This document shows, one piece after another, positions 1-7,419 of a stretch of DNA of 18,111 bases (positions are counted from its first letter, which is position 1; each line of letters starts with the position of its first letter). The notes below the pieces were generated by a model. It searched no databases and was not told the DNA's origin. It saw only the letters and a list, made by a program, of their open reading frames with translations. Origin of the DNA: Zoogloeaceae bacterium (GTDB lineage Bacteria; Pseudomonadota; Gammaproteobacteria; Burkholderiales; Rhodocyclaceae); the NCBI GenBank assembly GCA_031278735.1, contig JAITJU010000169.1:1-18111 (forward strand). The letters are read 5' to 3'. The position numbers and the translations under genes were made by a program.

Positions 1-1845
1 CTTGTCAGGAAGCATCATTTCGATCCGCACTGGGAAAAAAAGGCCATGCGGGTCGCGGCCTGGGAGCGCGTCACGCTCCACGGCGTCGTCATCCACCCGA
101 AGCGGCGGATACACTACGGCCCGATGTCCCCGGCAGAGGGGCGGGAAATCTTCATCCGGCAGGCGCTCGTGGGCGGCGAAGTGGAAGAAAGCCACGCCCG
201 CCGCTGGGCCTTCTGGCGGCACAACCAGCAACTCATCCGCGACATCGAGACGCTCGAACACAAGCAGCGCCGCCAGGATCTCCTGGTCGACGACGAACTG
301 ATTCACGCCTTCTACGACCGCCAGATTCCCGAAGGCATCCACAATGGCGCGGCCTTCGAGCACTGGCTCAAGGAAGCCGCGCGGGAGAATCCCCGTCTCC
401 TTCATCTGGAGCGCGAAGACCTGATGCGCCATCAGGCGGCGGGCGTCACCAGCGAGGCTTTTCCGCCCACACTGCGCGCGGGCGGCGTCGAGTATCCGCT
501 TGCCTACCACTTCGAGCCGGGCAGCCCCAGGGATGGCGTCACCCTCACCGTGCCGCTCGCGCAATTGAACCAGTTGCCGGGCGCGCGCCTGGAATGGCTG
601 ACGCCCGGTCTGCTGAAGGAAAAAATCGTCCTGCTCCTCAAGAGCCTGCCGCAAAAAATCCGCGCCCGGCTCGCGCCCCTGCCGGAATGCGCCGAAGCCT
701 TCATCGCCTGGGTGAATGGCGATGAAAAGCGCATGGACAGGGGCATCCTCCCGCCCCTGATCGACTTCATCCTGCGCGAGCGCGGCCTGAACGCCCGCGG
801 CTGGACGCTGACGGCGGACGCCTTTCGTCCCGACGCCCTGCCCGCGCATTTTCACATGAACCTGAAACTCATCGACGAACAGGGGCGGCAGCTTGGCATG
901 GGGCGCAATCTTGCCGAACTCAAGGCCGAATGGGGACAGAAGGCGCGCCAGAGCTTCGCCGGCCTGCGTGAAACGCCGCCGGAATACGCGGGGCTGACGG
1001 ACTGGAGCTGCGGCAGACTGCCGGAACTCATGGAAATCCCCGCCGCCGGACAAACCATGTTCGGGTATCCGGCCTTTTGCGACGATGGCGAGACGGTCAG
1101 CCTCCAGGTCTTCGACGACCCGGAAGAAGCCCGCCGCCGCCACCGCCTGGGCCTCCTGCGCCTCTTCATGCTGCAATTCCGGGAACAGCGTCGCGCGTTC
1201 GAGAAAACCCTGCCAAACCTGGCCCAGATGACCCTGCGCTACATGAGCCTGGGAAATGCCGATCAGCTCAAACGGCAGATCATCGCGCTGACGTTCGAGC
1301 GCGCCTGCCTGATGGAACCCTGGCCTGCCGACGCGGAAGAATTTCAAGCGCGCCGTGAAGCGGCGCGTCCCCGCCTGGGCTTGCTGGCGCGGGAAATCGC
1401 CCGCCTGACGGATGAAATCCTGGGCGAATGGCAAACGCTTCTGAAAAGACGCGCCGCCGCGCCCAAGGCGCGCGAGGCGGCGGCAAGCGACAGCGACATC
1501 GAGGCGCAGATGAAACGCCTGATCCACAAGACCTTCCTCGCCGACACGCCCTTCGAGCGCCTGCAACACTTCCCGCGCTATCTAAAAGCGGCGGCGCTGC
1601 GGCTCGACAAGCTCAAGGCCGACCCCGCCCGCGACGCCCGCCTGCTGGCCGATTACCAGCCTCTGTGGACGCAGTACGAGCGCCGCGCCGCCCAATTCGC
1701 CCGGCAAAACCACCGCGCCCCGGAACTGGAACAATTCCGCTGGCTCCTGGAAGAACTGCGCGTGAGCCTCTTCGCGCAGGAACTGAAAACGCCAATGCCG
1801 GTATCGGTCAAACGCCTGCAGAAAATGTGGGAAGGAATGCAGTAG
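1..1845 (+). CDS. hrpA: ATP-dependent RNA helicase HrpA, C-terminal part (5' truncated by window edge)
   Basis: The frame is open from base 1 with no start codon needed, so the gene enters from upstream; 614 residues remain before a TAG stop. HrpA is a large DEAH-box RNA helicase (about 1300 residues in E. coli) implicated in rescue of stalled ribosomes and mRNA processing. The helicase core (Walker A, DEAH) lies outside the window. What is visible is the end of the OB-fold/HA2 region (HFDPHWE near residue 6, then HYGPMSP) and the long C-terminal DUF3418-type domain (YPLAYHFEPG near residue 165). The charged helical C-terminus (RWLLEELRVSLFAQEL) is typical of the family. Conserved motifs run to the end, so it looks intact. 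It converges on purB with 163 bp between stop codons. The first ATG, at 46, is internal and should not be taken as the start. Confidence 0.93.
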   Translation, partial: LVRKHHFDPHWEKKAMRVAAWERVTLHGVVIHPKRRIHYGPMSPAEGREIFIRQALVGGEVEESHARRWAFWRHNQQLIRDIETLEHKQRRQDLLVDDELIHAFYDRQIPEGIHNGAAFEHWLKEAARENPRLLHLEREDLMRHQAAGVTSEAFPPTLRAGGVEYPLAYHFEPGSPRDGVTLTVPLAQLNQLPGARLEWLTPGLLKEKIVLLLKSLPQKIRARLAPLPECAEAFIAWVNGDEKRMDRGILPPLIDFILRERGLNARGWTLTADAFRPDALPAHFHMNLKLIDEQGRQLGMGRNLAELKAEWGQKARQSFAGLRETPPEYAGLTDWSCGRLPELMEIPAAGQTMFGYPAFCDDGETVSLQVFDDPEEARRRHRLGLLRLFMLQFREQRRAFEKTLPNLAQMTLRYMSLGNADQLKRQIIALTFERACLMEPWPADAEEFQARREAARPRLGLLAREIARLTDEILGEWQTLLKRRAAAPKAREAAASDSDIEAQMKRLIHKTFLADTPFERLQHFPRYLKAAALRLDKLKADPARDARLLADYQPLWTQYERRAAQFARQNHRAPELEQFRWLLEELRVSLFAQELKTPMPVSVKRLQKMWEGMQ

Positions 1846-2008
1846 ACCGGCATCCATCTGGATGGCTTGCCGTAAACTCTTGACGAATATCGGCGCGCCT
1901 GACCGGACGGCGACAAGGAAGCGCGCTTCCGCGCCAAATAATCGCCCGTTCCGGTCCGCGTTCCGCGCACAGGTCACGCGGCAATTCTTTTCAGGGAAAC
2001 CGAAATCG
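1846..2008. other. hrpA/purB convergent intergenic region
   Basis: These 163 bp separate two converging stop codons. They contain a small hairpin just after hrpA (CATCC-ATCT-GGATG) and a perfect 14-bp palindrome GGAAGCGCGCTTCC at 1917-1930. Neither is followed by a T-tract on either strand, so no classical intrinsic terminator can be called. No gene is seen. Confidence 0.5.
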
Positions 2009-3379
2009 TCAAATGCGCCGGGCGAGTTCAGCAGCCTTGCCGATATAATTTTGAGGCGCAAGTTCCAGGAGTCGGCTTTTGTCGGACTGGGGAATATCCA
2101 GGGACTGGATGAATGCCTGCATTTCCGCTCTGGAAACGCGGGCGCCGCGGGTGAATTTCTTGAGTTTTTCGTAAGGTTCGGCAATACCGTGGCGACGCAT
2201 GACGGTCTGGACGGGTTCCGCCAGCAGCGCCCAGTTGGCGTCAAGGTCGGCGAGCATGGCGGGCGCGTCGGCTTCCAGTTTGCCAAGACCGCGCAGGAGC
2301 GCCGCATAGCCCAGTTGGGTGTAGCCCAGCGCGACGCCCATGTTGCGCAGCACCGTGGAATCGGTGAGATCGCGCTGCCAGCGGGAAACCGGCAGTTTTT
2401 CGGCCATATGGCGCAAAAGGGCGTTGGCAAGCCCCAGATTGCCTTCGGAATTCTCGAAATCAATGGGATTGACCTTGTGCGGCATGGTGGAAGAACCAAT
2501 TTCGTCTTCCTTGACCCTTTGCCGGAAATAGCCGATGGCGATATAACCCCAGATGTCGCGATCCAGATCGAGCAGGATGGTGTTGGCGCGGGCGAAAGCG
2601 TCAAACAATTCCGCGCAGGAATCGTGCGGCTCGATCTGGATGGTGTAAGGATTGAATTCCAGCCCAAGATATTCAACGAAGCGGCGCGCGAAGGCTTCCC
2701 AGTCAAAATCGGGATAGGCGGCGAGATGAGCGTTGTAATTACCGACGGCGCCGTTGATTTTTCCCGTGAGACTGATGGCGGCAATGTTGCTGTAGGCGCG
2801 CTCCAGGCGGTAGACGACATTGGCCAGTTCCTTGCCCATCGTGGAGGGCGTGGCAGGCTGTCCATGCGTACGGCACATCATGGGCGTCGCGGCCAGTTCA
2901 TGCGCCAGACCGCGCAGGCGGGAAACGATTTCGTCCAGCAGCGGCAGCAGCACCTTGCCGCGCGCGGTGTGCAGCATCAGGGCGCAGGAAAGGTTATTGA
3001 CGTCTTCCGAAGTGCAGGCGAAATGGATGAATTCGCTGGCGCGGGCAATTTCGGCGTTGGCGCGCGTCTTCTCGCGTATCCAGTATTCCAGCGCCTTGAC
3101 ATCGTGATTGGTGACCGCTTCGATGGCCTTGACCTCGGCGGCCTGTTCGGGGTCGAAGCGGGCGACCAGCGCGTCCAGTTCCTCGCAGGCGGCAGGCGAA
3201 AAGGCGGGAATTTCGGCAAAATGTTCTTCGTTCGCCAAGGTTTTCAGCCATTCGATTTCGACTTGCAGGCGGCGGCGAATCAGCGCGTACTCGGAAAAAT
3301 ACGGACGCAGCGCGTCCAGCTTGTCGGCATAGCGGCCATCCAGGGGAGAGAGGGCGGTCAGGGCATGGCAGTCAGGCAT
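2009..3379 (-). CDS. purB: Adenylosuccinate lyase PurB
   Basis: This 456-residue protein has the same length as E. coli PurB and can be followed along it throughout. It catalyses two steps of purine synthesis, SAICAR to AICAR plus fumarate and adenylosuccinate to AMP plus fumarate, as a cytosolic homotetramer. Visible motifs are the N-terminal LTALSPLDGRYADK, TSEDVNN (123-129), THGQPATPS with the general acid His171, and the fumarase/aspartase signature GSSTMPHKVNP (295-305) carrying the mobile-loop catalytic Ser. A longer open frame reaches 3565. I chose the ATG at 3379 because it begins the conserved N-terminus and has an AAGGA ribosome site (3387-3391) seven bases upstream. It is divergent from the diguanylate cyclase gene and convergent with hrpA, so it is probably monocistronic. 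Confidence 0.97.
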   Translation of the reverse strand: MPDCHALTALSPLDGRYADKLDALRPYFSEYALIRRRLQVEIEWLKTLANEEHFAEIPAFSPAACEELDALVARFDPEQAAEVKAIEAVTNHDVKALEYWIREKTRANAEIARASEFIHFACTSEDVNNLSCALMLHTARGKVLLPLLDEIVSRLRGLAHELAATPMMCRTHGQPATPSTMGKELANVVYRLERAYSNIAAISLTGKINGAVGNYNAHLAAYPDFDWEAFARRFVEYLGLEFNPYTIQIEPHDSCAELFDAFARANTILLDLDRDIWGYIAIGYFRQRVKEDEIGSSTMPHKVNPIDFENSEGNLGLANALLRHMAEKLPVSRWQRDLTDSTVLRNMGVALGYTQLGYAALLRGLGKLEADAPAMLADLDANWALLAEPVQTVMRRHGIAEPYEKLKKFTRGARVSRAEMQAFIQSLDIPQSDKSRLLELAPQNYIGKAAELARRI

Positions 3380-3418
3380 GGGAAAATCCTTCGCGTATGA
3401 GAGCTGAGAGCTTGCGGG

Positions 3419-3454
3419 CGCGTGGATTCTACTACAGGCGGACACCCCGCAAAT
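3419..3454 (-). promoter_or_regulatory. Possible purB promoter
   Basis: On the minus strand a TAGAAT -10 hexamer lies at 3426-3431, about 45 bases before the purB start codon. The matching -35 region (TTTGCG or ATTTGC around 3448-3454) is poor. No PurR-like box (GCAAACGTTTGC) was found. This is a weak call that rests only on the -10 and its position. Confidence 0.3.
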
Positions 3455-3536
3455 TTGATCCAGCAACAAAAACATGGAATTCATCAAACTTTTCGCATGT
3501 TTGGAAATATTTGGCTTTTCTTGCGCAACATTCAAT

Positions 3537-3554
3537 GGCAAAATCTCGTTTGCC
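3537..3554. repeat. Inverted repeat GGCAAA-6-TTTGCC upstream of the diguanylate cyclase gene
   Basis: A perfect 6-bp inverted repeat with a 6-bp spacer ends 23 bases before the ATG at 3578. Its position would suit an operator or a stem in the mRNA leader. The half-site spacing does not fit PurR. The regulator, if there is one, is unknown. Confidence 0.35.
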
Positions 3555-3577
3555 TGAAAATTCATAGGTGGCGGGGC

Positions 3578-5446
3578 ATGCGTCTCAATAGAAAAATCTC
3601 CCTGTTTTTCGCGGCTATCGCTGTCGCGCTGGTTATTGTCGTTGCAGGGATCAGTCTTTACGCTTTCAACAGTTTTTCCATCCTCCTGACGACCTCACAC
3701 GTCCGCACGGCTTCCGAGATTATCCGCGTACACCTCACGGAAGCCATGATCAACGACTCCATCAAACAGCGGGAGTCCTTTCTCCGGCGCATCACGGAAG
3801 TTCAGGGACTGCTTTCCGTGCATGTGGTGCGTTCTCATCTGGTGGACGATCAATTCGGCCCCAGCGTCATCGGCTCAATGCCGCCCGACGACATTGAGGA
3901 AAGAGTCATGCAGAGCGGACTGCACGAATACCTGGTGATCGAGCAGAACAACGATATCCTGTTTCGCAGCACCATTCCCTACATCGCGGATTCACGCGGC
4001 ATGCCCAACTGCCTGCAATGCCACAACGTGCAGGAGGGCGCGGTGCTGGGCGCGGTAAGCATGACGGTTTCCATCAAGGAAATGCGAAAACAGGTGTTTT
4101 TCACGGTGGGCGGCATCGTCCTCACCGTGGCCCTGTTCGTTTCCTCGCTGTTCATTTTCCTGTACCGCATCCTGCGACCGGTCTCCAGCACGGCCAAGGA
4201 CGTGGAAGAAGTGGTGCAGCGGGCGGTCAATGGCGACTTCCGGGGCACCATCACCAAGCGCACCAACGACGAAATTGGTCAGATCGCTTCCGAAGTGAGC
4301 CGCCTGATGCATTTTCTCCGCGACGGCCTGGGATACATCAGCGAACAGGTGGCGCTCTTGACCGGACGCAAGCCCAGCCAGGGCGAAAACTTGCTGGCCG
4401 CCACCATCGACATGGTGAACGGCTTGACCCGCGCTTCGCATTTCAAGCAGGCGATCGAGGAAGATGAAGCCAAGGTGGAAATCTATCAGCGGCTTTCCAC
4501 CACTTTGCAGGATGAATTCGACCTGCCCAATTTTTCCATTTATGAAGTGTCGCAAAACAAGAACGAGATGAGCAGCGTAATTGTCGACGGCACACTTTCC
4601 GCCGCCTGCCACTGGTGCAACACGCAGATTCTCGAACGCCCCGAAACCTGCCGCGTCCGGCGCACCGGACATCTGGTGGACGGCTTCGTCCAGCCTGACA
4701 TCTGCTATGCCTTCAACCCACAGACGGAAGGCCCGAACATGGATTATGGCTACATGTGCTTTCCCATCATCCAGTCCGGCGTGGTCGGCAGCATCGTGCA
4801 ATTGGTGGTGAAGAAGGAAGAACAGGAACGGGTGCGCGCCACCCTGCCCTACATCAACGTCTATCTGCGCGAAGCCGCGCCGGTGCTGGAGGCGCGGCGG
4901 CTCACCGAAACCCTGAAGGAATCCTCGCTGTGCGATCCGATGACGGGATTATACAATCGCCGCTACCTTGAGGAATACGTGGAAACCCTGCTTGCCAACG
5001 TGCGTCGCCAGCAAATTCATCTGGCGATCATGATGCTCGATCTCGACTACTTCAAGATGGTAAACGACAACTACGGCCACGATGCCGGAGACGCGGTGCT
5101 GAAAGCCCTGTCGCAGGTGCTGAAGCAATCCGTGCGCGCTTCCGACATGGTGATCCGCTATGGCGGCGAGGAATTCCTGATCGTGCTTCAGGACACCACG
5201 GAACCGGATGCCGACCAGGTAGCGGAAAACATTCGCCGCTCGGTGGAAAAATTGCGCGTCAATGTCGGCGGCACCACGTTGCAGAAAACCATTTCCATTG
5301 GCCTTTCCGACTATCCGGCGGACAGCAGCACATTCTGGCAAGCCGTCAAGTTTGCCGACGTGGCGCTTTATCGCGCCAAGCAGACGGGGCGCAACCGGGT
5401 GGTGCGCTTTGCCCAGGAAATGTGGACAGACGATCAGGAATATTGA
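3578..5446 (+). CDS. Membrane diguanylate cyclase with periplasmic c-type haem motif, HAMP, Cys-rich GAF-like and GGDEF domains
   Basis: The 622-residue protein is predicted to make cyclic di-GMP from two GTP. Order of parts: TM1 (about 7-29); a periplasmic sensor of about 145 residues ending in the haem c attachment motif CLQCH (145-149); TM2 (about 174-196); HAMP (about 197-250); a helical linker; a GAF-like region (about 300-435) with Cys344, 347, 358, 376 and 394; and a GGDEF domain (about 450-612). The GGDEF domain has DPMTGLYNRR (453-462), DLDYFKMVND (488-497) and an intact GGEEF active site (529-533). An RxxD inhibitory site (520-523) sits five residues before it, so product feedback is expected. 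The single CXXCH just before TM2 followed by GxVLGAVS resembles the haem c PAS-type sensors described in Geobacter, which suggests redox or gas sensing; this is inferred. The open frame extends upstream to 3422, but the ATG at 3578 starts a proper signal-anchor. The M48 lipoprotein follows after 12 nt and is probably co-transcribed. Confidence 0.9.
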   Translation: MRLNRKISLFFAAIAVALVIVVAGISLYAFNSFSILLTTSHVRTASEIIRVHLTEAMINDSIKQRESFLRRITEVQGLLSVHVVRSHLVDDQFGPSVIGSMPPDDIEERVMQSGLHEYLVIEQNNDILFRSTIPYIADSRGMPNCLQCHNVQEGAVLGAVSMTVSIKEMRKQVFFTVGGIVLTVALFVSSLFIFLYRILRPVSSTAKDVEEVVQRAVNGDFRGTITKRTNDEIGQIASEVSRLMHFLRDGLGYISEQVALLTGRKPSQGENLLAATIDMVNGLTRASHFKQAIEEDEAKVEIYQRLSTTLQDEFDLPNFSIYEVSQNKNEMSSVIVDGTLSAACHWCNTQILERPETCRVRRTGHLVDGFVQPDICYAFNPQTEGPNMDYGYMCFPIIQSGVVGSIVQLVVKKEEQERVRATLPYINVYLREAAPVLEARRLTETLKESSLCDPMTGLYNRRYLEEYVETLLANVRRQQIHLAIMMLDLDYFKMVNDNYGHDAGDAVLKALSQVLKQSVRASDMVIRYGGEEFLIVLQDTTEPDADQVAENIRRSVEKLRVNVGGTTLQKTISIGLSDYPADSSTFWQAVKFADVALYRAKQTGRNRVVRFAQEMWTDDQEY

Positions 5447-5458
5447 TTTTTCATTCCC

Positions 5459-6505
5459 ATGTCACTGAAAAAACTTGCGCTGCTCCTGTGCGCGCTCCTC
5501 TTGCCGACGCTTTCCGGCTGCATCCCGCTGGAAACGCGCCCGCCCGCGGCAAACGAGGCGCCGTCGCAAAACGAAACCGAAACGTCCCCGGAAAAACCGC
5601 CCCAGCCGCAGGCAACGGAAGAAGACGAAGGCATAACGGTTGGCGAAATGTCCGCCATCCGCGGTCTGATCTCCGCCAAGGAGCTGGAAAACCAAGCCAA
5701 CGCCGATTACCAGAAGCTGCTGAGAAACGCCAGGTCCGAGAATACGTTGATCCCGACCGACGCCCCGCAGGCGCAACGTCTGAACATCATCGCCCAGCGC
5801 ATCATTCCCTTTTCCAAACGCTTCAACCCGAACTCGTCGGAATGGAAATGGGAAATCAACCTGATCGAATCCAAGGACATCAACGCCTTTTGCATGCCCG
5901 GCGGCAAAATCGCCTTCTATACCGGCCTCATCGACACACTGAAAGCCACGGATGACGAACTGGCCATCGTCATGGGGCACGAAATGGCGCACGCCCTGCG
6001 CGAACACTCGCGCGCCCAAATCGCCAAGAGCCGGGCGACTTCCCTGGGCGCCAGCCTGCTGGGCATTCTGGTCGGCGGAGGCAAGTACGCCAACATCTTC
6101 GATTTCACCGGCAACATGCTCAACCTGAAATTTTCCCGCGACGACGAGAACGAAGCCGATCTGGTGGGACTCGATCTGGCGGCGCGGGCAGGCTATGATC
6201 CGCGCGCCGGCATCAGCCTGTGGGAAAAAATGGACGCCGCGCGCGAATCCCCCTTCTCGCTCACCTGGATTTCCACCCACCCGTCCAATAGCGACCGCAT
6301 CAAGAACATCGAAGCGCAACTGCCCAAGGTAATGCCGATCTACGAAAAAACGCAGGCAACACCGGCAGCGCGCAAACCCGCCGCTGAAAACAAAAAGCGC
6401 GTCAATCCGCGCAAACCCGCCACAACAACGCCGAAGAAAAAAATAACGCCGCCCGATGTTCAATCGCTGGGCGCGGACCTCAAGGAACGCGATTCGTCCG
6501 CATAG
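5459..6505 (+). CDS. M48-family metallopeptidase lipoprotein (LoiP/YcaL-like)
   Basis: The 348-residue precursor begins with a lipoprotein signal peptide: a KK pair, a hydrophobic stretch and a lipobox LSGC with the lipidated Cys21. A low-complexity Pro/Glu linker (about 25-58) follows. The peptidase domain carries the zinc motif HEMAH (174-178), and ENEAD (230-234) should supply the third zinc ligand, Glu230. WISTHPSNSDRI (270-281) is also typical of single-domain M48 proteins acting in periplasmic quality control of outer-membrane proteins. No TPR repeats follow, unlike BepA. The C-terminus (about 300-348) is a Lys/Pro/Thr-rich tail, probably disordered. The start is fixed by the signal peptide, although the only Shine-Dalgarno-like AGGAA is about 18 bases away, so coupling to the upstream cyclase gene is likely. 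The last 46 bases overlap the converging transporter gene. The substrate is unknown. Confidence 0.88.
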   Translation: MSLKKLALLLCALLLPTLSGCIPLETRPPAANEAPSQNETETSPEKPPQPQATEEDEGITVGEMSAIRGLISAKELENQANADYQKLLRNARSENTLIPTDAPQAQRLNIIAQRIIPFSKRFNPNSSEWKWEINLIESKDINAFCMPGGKIAFYTGLIDTLKATDDELAIVMGHEMAHALREHSRAQIAKSRATSLGASLLGILVGGGKYANIFDFTGNMLNLKFSRDDENEADLVGLDLAARAGYDPRAGISLWEKMDAARESPFSLTWISTHPSNSDRIKNIEAQLPKVMPIYEKTQATPAARKPAAENKKRVNPRKPATTTPKKKITPPDVQSLGADLKERDSSA

Positions 6506-7338
6506 CCGGGAATTACCCGCACCTCCTGCGGGTGGGCATGTTGCGCGTCATGCGCGTGTCCCGCGTGTCCGTGCGCAAACAGCGTCTGGACGCAGAGGAT
6601 GCTGGCCACGCCCAGGCTGATCAGCAGAATCTGTTCGCCGGTCGCCTTCAGACTGGCGCGTTTGTGCAATCCGGGAATGAGGTCGGCCACGGCCACGTAG
6701 ATCATGCTGGCGGCAGCCAAGGCAAGGATATGAGGAATCCAGTCCTGCAAATCGAAGAGCGCATAAAACGCCAGCGCGCCGCCAATCAGCGTGGCGAGAC
6801 TGGAAAGCAGGTTGAAGGCCAGCGCCTTGGCGCGGCTGTAGCCGGACGCGATCAGGATGGTGTAATCCCCCAGTTCCTGAGGAATTTCATGCGCGATGAT
6901 GGCCAGCGAAGTGACCAGACCCAGGCGAACATCCTGCAGGAAGGCGGCCGCTATCAGAATGCCGTCGACAAAATTGTGGAAAGTGTCGCCGATGAGAATC
7001 AGCAACCCGGAACGCCCGTGATCGTGATCGGGCGACAGCGCGTCATGCGCTTCGCAATGATGCTGGTGACAATGCCGCCAGAGCACCAGTTTTTCCAGCA
7101 TGAAAAACCCCAGGATTCCCGCCAGCACGGTCGCGGCCACCCGCGCCGGATCGCGGGCGCCGCCGAAGGCGTGCGGAATCACTTCCAGAAACGCCGCGCC
7201 CAGCAGCGCGCCAATGGCGTAGGAAACTAGCAATGGCAACCGTTTTGCGCCAATGGCGTTGCACAGCAACGTCGCCGCCAACACGCTCAACACGCCTCCC
7301 GCGAGACCGGTCGCCAGGATCCACGCCAAAATTGTCAT
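6460..7338 (-). CDS. ZIP-family divalent metal transporter
   Basis: This is a 292-residue integral membrane protein with about eight hydrophobic segments, predicted to import zinc or related divalent metals across the inner membrane. Both ZIP signature helices are present: HNFVDG (121-126) and HEIPQELGD (150-158). The second resembles the LIV-1-type HEXPHEXGD signature with Gln in place of the second His. It differs from the HNIPEG of E. coli ZupT, so the symbol zupT is not assigned. A cytoplasmic-loop His/Cys cluster lies at about 89-107, and a second His cluster at 256-269 follows the last helix. The start has a ribosome site (GGAG, 7347-7350). The gene lies just beyond the alpha-operon terminator. 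Its last 46 coding bases are antisense to the 3' end of the M48 gene, so the final residues are constrained by two frames. Confidence 0.9.
   Translation of the reverse strand: MTILAWILATGLAGGVLSVLAATLLCNAIGAKRLPLLVSYAIGALLGAAFLEVIPHAFGGARDPARVAATVLAGILGFFMLEKLVLWRHCHQHHCEAHDALSPDHDHGRSGLLILIGDTFHNFVDGILIAAAFLQDVRLGLVTSLAIIAHEIPQELGDYTILIASGYSRAKALAFNLLSSLATLIGGALAFYALFDLQDWIPHILALAAASMIYVAVADLIPGLHKRASLKATGEQILLISLGVASILCVQTLFAHGHAGHAHDAQHAHPQEVRVIPGYADESRSLRSAPSD
6515..6533 (+). terminator. Hairpin just downstream of the M48 peptidase stop, inside the transporter gene
   Basis: ACCCGCA-CCTCC-TGCGGGT is a perfect 7-bp GC-rich stem with a 5-base loop, starting 10 bases after the M48 stop codon. 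No T-tract follows, so it is at best a weak intrinsic terminator or an mRNA 3'-end stabiliser. It also encodes part of the transporter C-terminus on the other strand and could be chance in GC-rich DNA. Confidence 0.35.
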
Positions 7339-7356
7339 GCCAAAAGCTCCAGAACA

Positions 7357-7386
7357 GGAGGAGATTATATGAAAAAACCGGACAGC
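7357..7386 (-). promoter_or_regulatory. Possible promoter of the ZIP transporter gene
   Basis: The minus strand reads a perfect TATAAT at 7364-7369, placed to start RNA about 20 bases before the ATG at 7338. The -35 at 16-bp spacing (CGGACG, matching only the GAC core) falls inside the rplQ terminator stem. The -10 is convincing and the -35 is weak. Alternatively the sequence is simply the AT-rich end of the terminator. Confidence 0.4.
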
Positions 7387-7397
7387 GTCCGGTTTTT
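7373..7397 (-). terminator. Rho-independent terminator of the alpha operon
   Basis: AAAAACCGGAC-AGC-GTCCGGTTTTT is a perfect 11-bp inverted repeat with a 3-base loop. On the minus strand a T-run follows the GC core, 23 bases past the rplQ stop. The A and T runs flank both sides symmetrically, so it could work in both directions. It separates the ribosomal block from the transporter gene. Confidence 0.9.
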
Positions 7398-7419
7398 CGT
7401 GTTTTCAGCGCCCGGAAAA

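Noticed and set aside
1582..2865. 427-codon minus-strand frame and the 512-codon plus-strand frame at 1862-3400
   Set aside because: Both overlap purB in wrong frames and the first also crosses the end of hrpA. Their composition (Pro/Ser/Arg/Trp-rich, or low-complexity Gly/Gln) is that of shadow frames.
3422..3577. N-terminal extension of the cyclase to an ATG at 3422
   Set aside because: The extra 52 residues show no conserved feature, overlap the purB promoter region, and would place a disordered stretch before the signal-anchor.
3992..4801. 269-codon minus-strand frame
   Set aside because: It is antisense to the diguanylate cyclase gene, whose domains are clear. The His/Ala/Gly-rich translation has no motif.
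6501..6536. AGGAGG followed by ATG on the minus strand near the transporter gene end
   Set aside because: It lies within the transporter coding frame, with too large a gap between the AGGAGG and the ATG and no open frame of interest.
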